Source: CAWAHD01 sp963781785 (GTDB lineage: Bacteria > Planctomycetota > Planctomycetia > Isosphaerales > Isosphaeraceae). Taken from it: a stretch of DNA of 64,000 nt. Below the pieces are notes generated by a model, which was not told the DNA's origin, did not search any database, and worked only from the letters and a program-made list of their open reading frames with translations. The translations under genes and the position numbers were made by a program. The stretch is from assembly GCA_963781785.1 (NCBI GenBank), contig CAWAHD010000005.1:310001-374000 (forward strand). Direction: 5' to 3'. Shown in pieces: positions 31,601-42,484 of the stretch. The number at the start of each line of letters is the position of its first letter. The stretch's first letter is position 1.

Positions 31601-32336
31601 ATGCCGTTGCGCGATCATTTTCGTCCGCCGGTTGAACACGAGCATTCGTGGGACGAGCTGCACGGCATGTGGCCGGCGGTGATCGTGCAACAACTGTTTC
31701 CCATCTTGCCGGACGGCTACGTCGCCGCACCGCGAGTGCACCTGGGCACGGCATTCGAGATCGACGTCTCCACCTACGAAAAAGACCAACCAGCGCGCCA
31801 CGAAAGGCCAACCGCTGGGAATGGCGGAGTCGCCGTCGCGCGCTGGGCGCCTCCCCAACCGACCCTCACGCTGGAAACGGAACTCCCCGACCAGGACGAG
31901 TACGAGGTGCGCGTCTACGACGCGCGTCATGGTCGGCGGCTGGTCGCGGCGATCGAAATCGTCAGCCCTTCCAACAAGGACCGGCCCGAGAGCCGGCGGG
32001 CCTTTGTCGCCAAGGTTGCCACATTGCTGCAGCGCAACGTGAGTGTGTCGATTGTGGACGTCGTCACGATTCGTCAATTCAATCTGTATGCCGACCTATT
32101 GGATCTGATTGGCGGAAGCGACCCGATGCTCGGCACAGCCCCCCCGCGCTTTACGCGGTCACGGCCCGCGGGCGCAACGCGCTCGCGAGCGGCCTGTGCT
32201 GGATACGTGGTTCGACCCGATCGCGCTCGGCCAGCCGCTGCCAACGCTGCCGATCTGGCTGGATGACGACCTGGGTGTGTTCCTCAATCTGGAAACCAGC
32301 TACGAAGAGACGTGCCGTGTGCTCCGCATCGGCTGA
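31601..32336 (+). pseudogene. DUF4058 family protein, frameshifted near the 3' end
   Basis: Start MPLRDHFRPPVEHEHSWDEL, then WPAVIVQQLFPILPDGYVA, PTLTLETELPDQDEYEVRVY and VAAIEIVSPSNKDRPESRRA. This is the full DUF4058 pattern, a PD-(D/E)XK-like fold with EIVSPxNK as its hallmark; the function is unknown. After ~32130 the frame shifts through LYAVTARGR to VLDTWFDPIALGQPLPTLPI, which is the normal family ending, so there are at least two indels. It starts 19 bp after the tRNA fragment. Confidence 0.75.
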
Positions 32337-32539
32337 CCCAGCGCCGCTAAAGGAACGGACAGACATCGCGAACCCAGATCAGCCCCATTTCCCTTCGCGC
32401 AACGATCCGTCCGGCGTCCGAATACTATGCCTGCACCGCGGCATCGCTGCGCGATGCCCAACGGCTCGGTCCAATCGGGTCAAGGACGCGCGCCTGGTGC
32501 GGTCACCGGGAACGGATTGCGTTGCAACGCCCGCCATTT

Positions 32540-32748
32540 CAAGTATCCGCGTTGCTGACTCCGTCGCCTGGTTCTCGACGTGCAATCCCGGCACCGCGCT
32601 CAAATCGCCGTCGTTGGTGACGACCGAGTTGCCCAGGGCGAACGAAATCGCGGCCACTTGCAGATCAACGACCGACATGACGCGGCCGCTGCACCGGAGT
32701 TCGTGGCGGATCAGTTTCCGTCCCAAGTCCGGCGAGTCGCGGATGCTT
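32540..32748 (-). pseudogene. VapC-type PIN toxin, C-terminal fragment
   Basis: Minus-strand translation gives SVVDLQVAAISFALGNSVVT, then NDGDLSAVPGLHVENQA, the C-terminal catalytic segment of VapC toxins (D-LQ-AAIA-ALG and T-NxxDF/L). The N-terminal half is missing; the fragment starts next to the tRNA flank at ~32750. No VapB antitoxin is nearby. Confidence 0.55.
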
Positions 32749-32764
32749 TTCTTTCAACTTGATC

Positions 32765-32837
32765 GGGGACATAGCTCAATTGGGAGAGCGCGTGGTTTGC
32801 GAGCAGGAGGTTGGCGGTTCGATCCCAGTCGTCTCCC
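32765..32837 (+). pseudogene. Decayed tRNA-Ala(UGC)
   Basis: Full length, but with mismatches in the acceptor (A7 opposite C66), anticodon stem (CGTGG/GCAGG) and T stem (GGCGG/CCAGT). The ~35 bp upstream (CGGATGCTTTTCTTTC...TTGATC) match the region before the intact tRNA at 63238, so this is a duplicated and decayed copy. Confidence 0.75.
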
Positions 32838-33153
32838 CTCCCTGAGGCGCACGTCCGAATGCCTCAGGGCGGCATGAACCGTGCGAAGACGCGCGCCTGT
32901 TGTGTCGCGATTGCATAAAGAGTGGGTGTCTCGATGTTGCCGATTTGCAACGCGATCACCGCGCGGCACGATGTACCAGTGAGACGCCGATGAGGCGTGG
33001 GTGTCGGGAGGTCCTGAATGGGGTGGTGGGCCTGTCGGCTTCCCGAATGTGTAAATCCAGAGTCGGGGCGTGTTCGGCTCCGCGCGAGGTCAGATGACAT
33101 TTCGCTCGTGTTCCAACAAAAGTAAAATGCAACGTGATACTGAAGGAGGCGCC

Positions 33154-33447
33154 ATGACCAACAAGGTCGAAACACAATACCAACACCTTGAGCCGCGCCC
33201 CGGCTCGAATTACCGGCAGTTGTGGCTCAAGGGTCGACGGATTCGAGCGGCCGTGGTCGACCAAGCCATCCATGGTCCGGATCCCCGCACTCCCGAAGAA
33301 TTCGCGGAGGACTATCAGGTTCCGCTTCCGGCGGTCCTCGAGGCTCTTGATTATGTGGCCCAGAATCGCGCTCTCATCGAGCAAGAGCGCGACCGCGAGG
33401 CGGCGAGGCTGCGCGCCCGAGGCCTTGACGGGCCTGCGCAGGGATGA
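33154..33447 (+). CDS. DUF433 antitoxin-like protein
   Basis: 97 aa from ATG 33154, with GAAGGAGG upstream. Sequence pattern GSNYRQLWLKGRRIRAAVVD, PDPRTPEEFAEDYQVPLPAV and EALDYVAQNRALIEQERDRE is a DUF433 winged-helix antitoxin. It overlaps the DUF5615 gene by 4 bp, the usual antitoxin-toxin order. A second pair at 62634 encodes a very similar antitoxin. Confidence 0.85.
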   Translation: MTNKVETQYQHLEPRPGSNYRQLWLKGRRIRAAVVDQAIHGPDPRTPEEFAEDYQVPLPAVLEALDYVAQNRALIEQERDREAARLRARGLDGPAQG

Positions 33448-33806
33448 AGCTCCTTCTCGACGAGAACATGAGCGACCGCCGCTTGGCCGCACGGCTCCGG
33501 GCTCACGGGCACGATCCCACTTTGGCCGCTGACGCCGGGTTGCTGTCGGTCACGGATGCGAGGGTGCTTATCTTCTCGATCGCCGGGAGTCTCCCGGTTC
33601 TGACTCAGGATTCGGATGACTTCGAAGACCTGCATGACCTGGTCATCGCTGCGGCTGGCCACCATGCCGGTATTCTGATCGTCCGGTTTGACAATGACCC
33701 GCGTCACAACCTGACCGATCGAGGGATTGCGACCGCGATCAGCAAGCTGGAGTTCGCTGGAGCTTCGATTAGCAATCGGATTCACATACTGAACCAGTGG
33801 CGATGA
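33444..33806 (+). CDS. DUF5615 PIN-like toxin
   Basis: 120 aa. MKLLLDENMSDRRLAARLRA and VLTQDSDDFEDL carry the acidic residues of the PIN-like DUF5615 family (D6, E7, and the DSDDF cluster), predicted RNases. It forms a 4-bp overlapping pair with the DUF433 gene. It appears complete. A duplicated ceramidase-promoter/tRNA-Ala block begins 131 bp downstream. Confidence 0.85.
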   Translation: MKLLLDENMSDRRLAARLRAHGHDPTLAADAGLLSVTDARVLIFSIAGSLPVLTQDSDDFEDLHDLVIAAAGHHAGILIVRFDNDPRHNLTDRGIATAISKLEFAGASISNRIHILNQWR

Positions 33807-33937
33807 GTAACGCCGCCGGTGTTACAAGGGGAACTTTTCGGCTGCGCACCGCTTCGACCCTGAGCCAGGTTCGGCCCGATTAGGTCATCGCAAACCAAAC
33901 ACGCCAGTGTGACGCTGGGGCGTCCACTTTCTGAATC

Positions 33938-34126
33938 GCGAGCTTGGGTGTGATGTCGGTCTCGGCGAATCCGACGTGGAGCATGGTGGGCGTCTCTGTT
34001 GTCGTTGGCTGGAGAGGGCGGGTCGTGGCACCCGGCGGTTTGACCGGGCGCCAACCGGCCGAGCTAGCGATGTTGTTGAGACAGCGCATCATCGAGCATC
34101 CGCGTCGGGGACTTCCAGCCCCTAGC
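33938..34126. repeat. Ceramidase-5'/promoter repeat, copy 2
   Basis: Nearly identical to 16065-16254: it holds the first ~17 codons of the ceramidase-like gene on the minus strand (MLHVGFAETDITPKLA) and its upstream region to CAGCCCCTAG. The gene is cut off at the left edge, so this is a fragment. tRNA-Ala copy 34177 follows. Confidence 0.85.
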
Positions 34127-34176
34127 CCGTGATGCTAGCCTCGGGCCGCAGGCTCCGGGACGCTTGTGCCTCAATC

Positions 34177-34249
34177 GCGGACGTAGCTCAATCGGCAGAG
34201 CGCCTGGTTTGCGACCAGGAGGTTGGCGGTTCGATCCCGCTCGTCTCCA
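34177..34249 (+). tRNA. tRNA-Ala(UGC), near-intact copy
   Basis: 73 nt. D-arm GCTC/GAGC, anticodon stem CCTGG/CCAGG with loop TTTGCGA (anticodon TGC) and T-arm GGCGG/CCGCT all pair. The acceptor is GCGGACG with CGTCTCC: position 2 is a C-C mismatch, unlike the copy at 63238. Possibly still functional, possibly decaying. CCA is not encoded. An IS4-type element inserted just downstream. Confidence 0.65.
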
Positions 34250-34268
34250 CTAACACCATCTCTGATAG

Positions 34269-35794
34269 GAATGGCACGAGGTTATTCGTAACCGCAATCG
34301 TCAAAACAGGATAGACAAAAGTCGTCCTCCTTGGGACAAGGATTGGTGATTGACTGATCCAATTCCTATCCGGCAAGGAGGCCGACGATGTTCCAGCCTA
34401 CACGACGGCGAATTTCAGAGAAGATCAAATCAACCCTCGACTCCGACGCTCTTCCGTTTCACGAGATCCTCGACGCCGATATGGTCGAGTCGGCTTTGAC
34501 CTCCGAGGGCGTTCAGTTCAAAGATCGCATCTACACCCCGTTTGTAACCCTTTGCCTGTTCCTCTCTCAGGTGCTCGACCAGGATCACTCGTGTCGCGCG
34601 GCAGTCATGCGGTTGATCCTCTGGATGGCGCTTAACGGTCGCAAGCCGTGCTCAGCGGAGACCACGAGCTACTGCGAGGCGCGCCGGCGACTTCCGCTGA
34701 AAGTCATCGTTCGCCTGGTCCAAGAGACCGCCGAGAGGATCGAGGCTGGCGCCAGCGACGACTGGCTTTGGAAGGGCCGTCACGTCTCGTTGGTCGACGG
34801 CACCACCGCCTCGATGCCAGACACGCCGGAGAACCAGCGAGCCTTTCCCCAGGCGAACACTCAAGGCATCGGGCTGGGATTCCCCATAGTCCGGATGGCG
34901 GTAATCATCTCGCTTGCCACCGGCGTTGCGCGACATGGCATTGGGGCCGTACAAAGGAAAGGGAACGGGCGAGCCAGCCCTCTTGCGTGCCCTGCTCGAC
35001 GGTCTGGCAACCGATGAAATCGTGCTCGGAGACCGCTATTTCGGCTCGTTTTTCATGCTTGAGACCCTGATGCATCGAGAGGTCGACGGGCTGTTCCGCA
35101 TGTACCAAGGCCGCAAGTTCGACTTTCGCCGCGGCCGACGACTGGGGGTGGAAGACCACCTCGTCACTTGGGCCAAGCCGCAGCGTCCCGACTGGATGGA
35201 CAAGGAAACCTATGCTCAGATTCCTGACGAAATCACGGTACGTGAGCTGCGGTTCAAGGTCGAGCAGCCTGGCTTCCGCGTCGACAATGTGGTGCTGGTC
35301 ACGACCATGCTCGACGCCACAATGTATACGAAGGATGAACTGGCGGATCTTTACCTTCAGCGCTGGAATGTCGAATTGGATCTGCGCTCGATCAAGGACG
35401 TGCTCCAAATGGATGTCTTGCGGTGCAAGTCGCCGGAGATGGTCGAGAAGGAGATCTGGATGCATTTACTAGCTTACAACTTGATCCGAGGTGTGATGGC
35501 CCAGGCGGCCGATGCACACGAAAAGCGGCCGCGGCAGCTGAGCTTCAAAGGCACGCTGCAAACGATCACGGCATTCCAAGAGGCAATGCGGCGAGCAGCG
35601 CCGGCGGATCGGGAATTCTTGCTGCAAGCGATGCTTCGCGCAATCGCACAACAGGAAGTCGGTGATCGATTTGGTCGGGTGGAACCTCGCGCCAACAAAC
35701 GCCGTCCCAAGGCGCAGCGATACCTGATGGAACCACGCCCTAATGCGCGCAAACGCTTGCGCAAGGCGGCATAACGGCTAACCTCGTGCCATTC
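34269..35794 (+). mobile_element. IS4-family insertion sequence with 11-bp target duplication
   Basis: 1526 bp. Perfect 16-bp terminal inverted repeats GAATGGCACGAGGTTA at 34269-34284 and 35779-35794. Both sides are flanked by ATCTCTGATAG (34258-34268 and 35795-35805), an 11-bp direct repeat as expected for IS4/IS231-type elements. The ends and duplication are intact, so the insertion is recent. It landed 8 bp after the tRNA-Ala copy. Confidence 0.92.
34388..35774 (+). pseudogene. IS4-family transposase, one frameshift
   Basis: Start MFQPTRRRISEKIKSTLDSD. The first half includes RHVSLVDGTTASMPDTPENQ (first catalytic Asp). After a break near 34932 the second half has EIVLGDRYFGSFFML (second Asp) and DLYLQRWNVELDLRSIKDVL, the Y-x2-R-W-x-V-E-x-D-x-R/S-I-K signature with the catalytic Glu. 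One extra base explains the break (length is 3n+1). The protein would be ~461 aa, normal for the family. Confidence 0.85.
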
Positions 35795-35805
35795 ATCTCT
35801 GATAG

Positions 35806-36476
35806 AGACTTATAGCAGTGCATTTATTCGCTTTAGAGCCGTCCGCTCGATGCATTGATTTTCGCCACCGAGACCGCAACCTGAGTCGTAAAGGCAGTGT
35901 AGATTTAGCGTTATTACGTTTGTTTATTGCATCTCATGATGAAGAGTTCGTCGCGTTTATAACCAGGCGCTCGTCGAAATCGGTCCCACCTCTCTCCGAT
36001 TTCATTCTAAGCCCATTGTAGCCAGACGCTTAGGAATAAACATGAGAACGGGTACGCGTGCCCGGACGGGATGACCGGTGATCTGGACCGCCGGAGGAGC
36101 GGCAGTACTGGCGTCGTAGCCATGCGGTCGATCGGCAGTAAATTGGATTGACCAATAAGCGTCGGCCGGCGAACGGGTACACAGATTTCCAAGACTGCCG
36201 ATACAATTAGCAATTGCCCCTTTCCATCCCCTCGGTTCACCGTGACCTGGCGGCGAGATGGCCGATGAGTTCTTCGATACGGATAAAATGTCAAATATAT
36301 GCTGGGCGGAGGACGGCTCACGCCATAAACGAACGGATCGTCAAGGAAGTTGAGCCTCTTATGGCGGTGAATCGCATTCGTCCCATTGGCGCCGTAGCTT
36401 TCTCGATCATTGAACAAAAGCAGTTCGTCAGATCGCCTCGAGCGTCTCTTGTCCGACTGCCTGGAGGTTCGCGGAA
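35806..36476. other. Intergenic region of lower GC, no supportable gene
   Basis: Lies between the IS4 element and the CHAT-STAND gene. GC is visibly lower at 35860-36010. Only a GGAGG ribosome-binding site near 36463 for the downstream gene is noteworthy. A long frame from 36214 into the CHAT gene is an artefact of the frameshift at 36572. Confidence 0.45.
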
Positions 36477-39400
36477 ATGGCCGAGTTGCCGATCATCGTC
36501 CTGGCCTTCGCCAACGAGCAAGAGGGACGGCGTTACCTGCGGGACCTTCCCGACGAACTCAACGGGCTTCGAGAGAATCCTCAAGAATGCCGAGCGTAAC
36601 GGTCTCTGCCGGCTCGAATTGCTCCCCAACGCGACCCTTGACCAGATCTTCGACGTCTTCACCCGCAATCGCGACCAGGTCACCATCCTCCACTACGCCG
36701 GGCATGCCGACAGCGGCCGGCTGCTGCTGGAATCGAGCGCTGTGGGCGGTGCCCCCGCGCACGCCGCAGGGCTGGCAACATTCCTCGGCCAGTGCGGGGG
36801 GCTGCAACTGGTCTTCCTCAACGGCTGTTCGACCCGTGCTCAGGTGGCGCGGCTACTCGAGGCCGGCGTCTCCGCCGTGATCGCCACGGCACGGGCCATC
36901 AACGATGGCATGGCACGCGAGTTCGCCGTAGCCTTCTACACTGAGCTGGCCGCGGGCTTGCCTCTCCGAGCGGCCTACGAGAAGGCGCGAGGGCGTATGC
37001 TCGCAGCTCACGACACCGTCCCCGAAGCGTACTACGGCCACCGCGATCTCGGCACCACGTCCGAATCTGCAGGCCCCGATTCGACCGACGATCACGGCTT
37101 CCCCTGGGAGTTCCGTCCGGGGACTGAGCTGGTTGAGCGCTGGAGCCTCCCCGACGCGGCCGGCAACCCCGAGTTCGGCCTTCCCCGTCTGCCCGAGCGC
37201 AACCTGCCCGAGAGCCCGTTCCGTCACCTCAACTGGTTCAGGGCCGAGGACGCCGAGGTCTTCTTCGGCCGCGGCTACCACGTCCGTGAAATGTACGAAG
37301 AGATCGTCGACTCGGCCGGGCCTCCGATCTTGCTGTTGTACGGAGCCTCGGGGGTCGGCAAGTCGTCGCTTCTGGACGCCGGGTTGGTCCCTCGTCTGGA
37401 GGCAGGCGGCAGAGCGGTCCGCTACCGGCGCCGGGATGAAAAAAGGGGCTTGTGGGGATCGCTGCGGGACGCGTTTCAACTGACAGCCGAGCCGACAACC
37501 CTCGACTTGGCCTGGCGTGCCGAGGAGGCGAGGCTCGACAAACCCCTGGTCGTCTTCCTGGACCAGGTCGAGGAGGTCTTTACCCGTCCCGACCCTGCCC
37601 AACCGCGCGAGCTGGACGAGTTCCTCTCAGGGCTGACGGCGGTTATGTGCAAGCGCGAGACTCGGCCTCAAGGCAAGCTGGTGCTGGGGTTCCGCAAGGA
37701 GTGGCTCGCGGAGCTCGACCGGAGGCTGGCCGAGGCGAAGCTTCCCCGAACCCCGGTGTTCCTGAAGCCGCTCGACCGCCGCGGCATCATCGGGGCGATC
37801 CGTGGCCCGGCTCGGCCGGGGCGGCTCCAGCGGCAGTACCGGCTCGCGATCGAGGACGGCTTGCCCGAGGTCATCGCCGAGGACCTCCTGGCCGACGCAG
37901 GCTCCGCCCTGTCGTCGACACTCCAGGTCCTTCTGACCAAGATGTGGGAGTGCGCCCGGCAGGCTAACCCCGACCAACCCCGTTTCGACCGCGTGCTCTA
38001 TGAATCACTTAAAGCGGAAGGCTACCTGCTCAAAGACGTGCTTGACGAGGGCCTGAGGTCGATCGGCCGCTGGAGGCGCGCGGTCGAGGACTCTGGCCTG
38101 GCGCTCGATGTTCTCGTCTACCACACGACCGACCTCGGCACGGCCGCCCAGTGCACCCGCGCGGAATTGACCGAGCGATATGCCCATCAGGTCGCCTCGG
38201 TCGATGGCCTGCTCGGCCAATGCAAGGACCACTATCTGATCGTGGAAGCCGAGTCGAGTCCCGAGTCGACTAACCGCTCGACACGACTTGCCCACGACCT
38301 GCTCGCGGCGCTGGTTCAGCAACGGTTCAGGCTGTCGTTGGCACCAGGCCAGCGTGCCCGACGTCTGCTGGAGAACCGCGCCCCGGAGTGGCGGGACGGG
38401 AAGATCGGTCCAGTTCTCGACGGCACCGACCTTTCCACCGTCGAAGAAGGCGCCTCGGGGATGCGTGTCTGGAACGCGGAGGAGATCCGCCTGGTCGAAG
38501 CCAGCCGCTACTCCAAGGAACAGCAGAATGCCGAGGAGGCCGAGCGAGTACGACGTCTCCACGAGGCCGAGGAAGGAAAGCGGCATGCCGAGATCGAAAA
38601 GCAGATGGAAACCGAGCAGCGATTGAAGGAGCAGGAGGAGTCCAATCGGAGGCTTCGCAGGCGGGCCTACGCACTGGGGGGTATCCTCGCTTTGACCGTC
38701 TGCGTGGCCTTGCTAGCTGCCAATCTATGGCTTGCGGCCGACAAGGCGACCGGGATTGCGAACGAAAAAACGCAGGTTGCCACGAAGGCGACCGAGGATG
38801 CCGAGAAGGCTGCGAAGAAAGAGGCGGACGAGGCTAAAATCGCGAGAGAGCAGACTCGACTTGCCGAGGATCGCCTCAAGACCGCAACCTCTCGCCAGCT
38901 TGCCGCCCTTTCCGAATTGGAGCGGCCCCGGAGGCTGGACCGTTCGCTTCACCTGGCGTTCGCGGCATTTCGGGCGGCAAACACTCTTGAGGCAAGGGAA
39001 GCTCTGTTCAAGGGCCTTCAGGATCGACCAACGATCAGGTCGTTCCTCCAGATCGACGACGCCGCGCTCAGCCGCACGCAGCAATATAGCGCTCCGTTTG
39101 AAACTATCGTCCTTGGGGAAGGAAATGACGGCTCCGTCGCGAGTGTGGCCTTCAGCACCGATGGAAAGATCCTCGCTGCGGGCTACCGCGCCGACAGATT
39201 CCACGGCGGCGTAATCTTGTGGGACGTCATGAGGCGAAGGCGCCTGGTGGAAGACGCACTCCCTGTGCCCGAAGGCCAGGTCGGGAGCGTGGCTTTGAGC
39301 CCCAAGGGAAAGATCCTCGCGGCCGGCTACTACAACGACGGCGGGACCGGGGGTGTCGTATTGTGGGACGTCTCGACGCGCGGGCGATTGATGGATCATT

Positions 39401-41425
39401 CAATTCCGGTGAAGGGTAACGTCCGGAGCGTGGCCTTCAGCCCTGACGGAAGCATGCTCGCGGCCGCGTATCACGCCGGCCAATCTGGCGGGGGTCTGGT
39501 ATTCTTCGACGTGGCCGCTCGCAAAGACCTGGTGGACAAGCCGCTCCCGGTGATTGAGGGTAAGGGTAGCGTTGGAAGTGTGGTGTTCAGCCCCAACGGA
39601 AACACAGTCGCTGCCGGATATTTTGCTGGCCCCGGCGGCGGCGGCGGTGGCATCGTGCTGTGGGACGTGGCCACGCGAACACGCATCGTGAAAAAGCCTC
39701 TACCGGTGCCCGAGGGCGTGGTCGGTGGCGTGGCCTTCAGTCGCGACGGAAACATCCTCGCAGCCGGATGCTCCTTCGGTGCGGAAGGCGGAGGTCTGGT
39801 CTTGTTCGACGTGGCCTCTGGCAATCGCTTGGTGGATAAGCCTCTGCTCGTGCCCGAGGGCGTAGTCTGGGGGACGGCTTTCAGCCCCGACGGCAAGGCC
39901 GTCGCCGTTGCATTTCGCTCCTCCGAGAGGGGGGGCGTAGTGCTGTTCGACGTGGCCTCGCGCGCGCGACTGTTGAATAGCCCACTTACCATCAATGAGG
40001 GGAGTGTCTGGGACGTGGCTTACAGCCCCGACGGTAAGACCATCGCCGCCGGATACAACGCTGACCGGCGTGGAGGTGTGGTTCTGTGGGACGCAGTCGC
40101 GCGGATGCGGCTCGTGGAAGACACATTTGACGTCGGTCTGAAGGTAGAAAGCGTCGCCTTCAGCCGCGACGAGAGGACCATCGCCGCCGGATGTACTCCC
40201 TTCGTCGGTTATGGCGGGAGCGTCGTCTTGTGGGACGCACTCGATCGCAGGCTCGTGGGCAAGCCACTTACCGTGAGCAGACCCTCGTTGGTGCCCACAA
40301 TAACCAGGACCGATTGCGTCTTCCAGAGCGTGGCTTTCAGCCCTGACGGCAAGACCATTGCCGCCGGATACACCTTCAATGGTCCTGCTCTTTCCGGAGT
40401 CGTTCTGACCGGCCTCGCGGAGTACGAACGCCTGACGAATGATCCGATTTTGGTCAAAGAGGGTGGGATCATGACCGTGGCGAAGCACAGCGTGCAGAGT
40501 GTGAGCTTCAGCCCCGACGGCAAGATCATCGCCGCGGGTTGTACCTCGAGCGTGGATTACGGCGGAGGTGTCTTCTTGTGGGACGCCGTCACACGCCAAC
40601 CGCTGACGACCGACCCGCTGACGTTAGGTGAGGGCAAGTTCACGGACGTCGCCGTCGCCTTTAGCCCCGACAGCAAGACCCTCGCCGCCAGATATGGAGG
40701 CGATACTAATAACGCATTTGGAGGCGAAACCACTGGCGGAGGCGTTGTGTTGTGGGACCTGGCCAAGCGAGAACGCCCGATCACCGCCCGGCTCCCCGTT
40801 CTCGACGTGGGCTTCGTCCGAAGCTTGGCGTTCAGCCTCGACGGCGAGACCCTCGCCGCCGGATATGCAGGCGACCGCACGAGTGGCGGAGGCGTTGTGT
40901 TATGGGACCTGGCCAAGCGAGAGCGCCAGCTCGACCGCCCGGCTCCCCGTTCGCGAGGGCTTCGTCCGAAGCGTGGCATTCAGCCCCGACGGCAAGACCC
41001 TCGCCGCCGGATACCTGTCCTACGGTCGGGCCAGCAGTAGTCCCTCAGGAGGTGTGGTATTGTGGGACACGGCAACGCAAAGGCGATTGGTGGCCGAACC
41101 GCTCCTGGTCCCGGTGACAGGGAGTGTCGTCGAGAGCATCGCGTTCAGCCCCAACGGCAAGACCCTCGCCGCCGGATACCATGGCTTGATGTCCGGCTAC
41201 AAGAACGGTGTCGTTCTGTTCGATGTGGATCCCTGCTCCTGGGCTCGACGCGCCGGCCAAATTGCCAACCGCAACTTTACCTGGGACGAATGGCGCGAAT
41301 ACTTTCCTGACCAACCTTCTTACCGCCGCACTTTCCGAGAGCTTCCGTGGCCGTCGGACCTGCCTGTGACGGAACGAAAGAAGACAGAGCGGAAAGAGAT
41401 CGTCGAGGAACTGTCCACGCTATGA
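36477..41425 (+). CDS. CHAT protease - STAND NTPase - TM - 14-repeat beta-propeller protein (two frameshifts)
   Basis: ATG 36477 (MAELPIIVLAFANEQEGRRY) follows GGAGG. One extra A near 36572 and one extra G near 40942 break the frame; removing both gives 1648 aa. Residues 1-170 are a CHAT caspase-like domain: HYAGHAD (His72/76) and FLNGCSTRAQ (Cys117). The STAND NTPase begins at ~245 (SPFRHLNWFRAEDAEVFFGR), with Walker A GASGVGKSS at 289-297 and Walker B PLVVFLDQVEE. An Ala/Glu-rich coiled coil, a TM helix near 735-757 and a second Lys/Glu coiled coil follow. Fourteen blades of the type VAFSPDGKTIAAGY and GGVVLWD fill ~860-1600, and the end is RNFTWDEWREYFPDQPSY. Such CHAT-STAND-propeller proteins are predicted stress- or phage-triggered cell-death effectors. 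A caspase remnant lies downstream. Confidence 0.85.
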
Positions 41426-41612
41426 GCGGAGCGCTCCACGTCCTAGCCCTCGACGACGGGCACTCGCGGCTTCAATGGGCACATCCGTCGAAGGCATGAG
41501 CGAGTGTCGAATCCCTGACCTCACGGGGGTTACGGCGAATTGAGCGCGAGAGGGCCGTCTCGTTTCGAGGCATCCGCCTTTCAACATCCACTTTCAACAT
41601 GAGAGCGCACCT

Positions 41613-41870
41613 ATGTCTCGCAACATTTACGCCTTGCTGGTCGACATCGACGACTACTCCAGCCCGATTCACATGCTTCGTGGCTGTGCCAACGAGATCG
41701 ACGCGTTCTGGAGCCACCTCTCCGAACGCGTAGCCTTGGACAAAGGCGTCTCACCAAAACCGAAGGCGCTCAAGAACAGCGTGGCGACCCGCCAGGGCGT
41801 CCAGCGGAGCACATCCGGTTGACGGCTTTAAGTCGAAGGATACCTTCCCGGAGCGGCCCGCCGTGTCGTG
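41613..41870 (+). pseudogene. Caspase-family (peptidase C14) protein, N-terminal remnant
   Basis: MSRNIYALLVDIDDYSSPIH, then MLRGCANEIDAFWSHLSERV and KPKALKNSVATRQGV match the start of bacterial metacaspase-like p20 domains. The frame breaks near 41805 (VDGFKSKD continues in another frame) and the catalytic His and Cys are absent. It starts 187 bp after the CHAT-STAND gene on the same strand, so the two probably formed one cassette. Confidence 0.65.
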
Positions 41871-42073
41871 AGCTTGAGATTGGAACTCGCCTTCCGCATG
41901 ATCAAAGAGCTAAGAGGAATTGAGCGTGGGCAAGGTATTTGAGGTGAATTCCGCGATTCCTGAGCGAGATCGCTGAGGCTGGTAAGAAAATTCCCCCCGA
42001 AGAGCCTGATCACTGGATCAAGCTCTCCGAGAGGTGTACTCCGTAGTTTGTCACGACACCGGAGTACTCGACC

Positions 42074-42480
42074 ATGTATCACGATTTGCCCCGGTCCGCC
42101 AGCTTCTGGTCCTTCCTGCTGACAGTCGACGAAGATCTCGCGGAGGAAACCCGCAAGCAAGGCTGTCCGTGTGGTGGCCGCCTCCACAGTGCCAACTACC
42201 AGCGCAAGCCGCGAGGGACTCCCTCCCAGCTTCCTGAGCCCCAGCGCCTCCGACTGAGCTTCTGTTGCGATCGCGACGGTTGCAGGAAGAGAACGACGCC
42301 CCACTCGGTGCGCTTCCTGGGCCGAAAGGTCTACCTGGCCGCCATCGTCGTCCTGGTCAGCGCCATGCGGCAGGGGCCCAACCCGCGGCGGGCCCGTGAG
42401 CTCTCCAAACGCTTCGGTGCTGACGAAAGCACAATCACCCGTTGGCAGACGTTCTGGCGCGAACACTTCCCACAAATGGG
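42074..42480 (+). pseudogene. Zn-ribbon/HTH conserved protein, interrupted by REP array
   Basis: MYHDLPRSASFWSFLLTVDE, CPCGGRLHSANYQRKPRG, LSFCCDRDGCRKRTTP and SVRFLGRKVYLAAIVVLVSA, then ITRWQTFWREHFPQM. A four-Cys zinc ribbon is followed by a helix-turn-helix-like region. I recall this as a widespread unnamed family, often in several copies per genome, possibly IS-related. The coding similarity ends where REP sequence starts (about 42480), so the gene is truncated. Confidence 0.6.
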
Positions 42481-42484
42481 GCTT

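Noticed and set aside
31271..34376. Minus-strand frames starting VETSGIEPPTSWLQTR and similar
   Set aside because: This peptide is the antisense translation of the tRNA-Ala 3' half and recurs at every copy; not a protein.
34926..34940. Programmed frameshift in the IS4 transposase
   Set aside because: IS4 elements do not normally use one, there is no slippery heptamer here, and similar indels occur in many non-transposase genes of the window.
36214..36476. Longer N-terminus for the CHAT protein
   Set aside because: The added residues have no CHAT similarity; ATG 36477 has a GGAGG site and gives the expected domain start once the extra base is removed.
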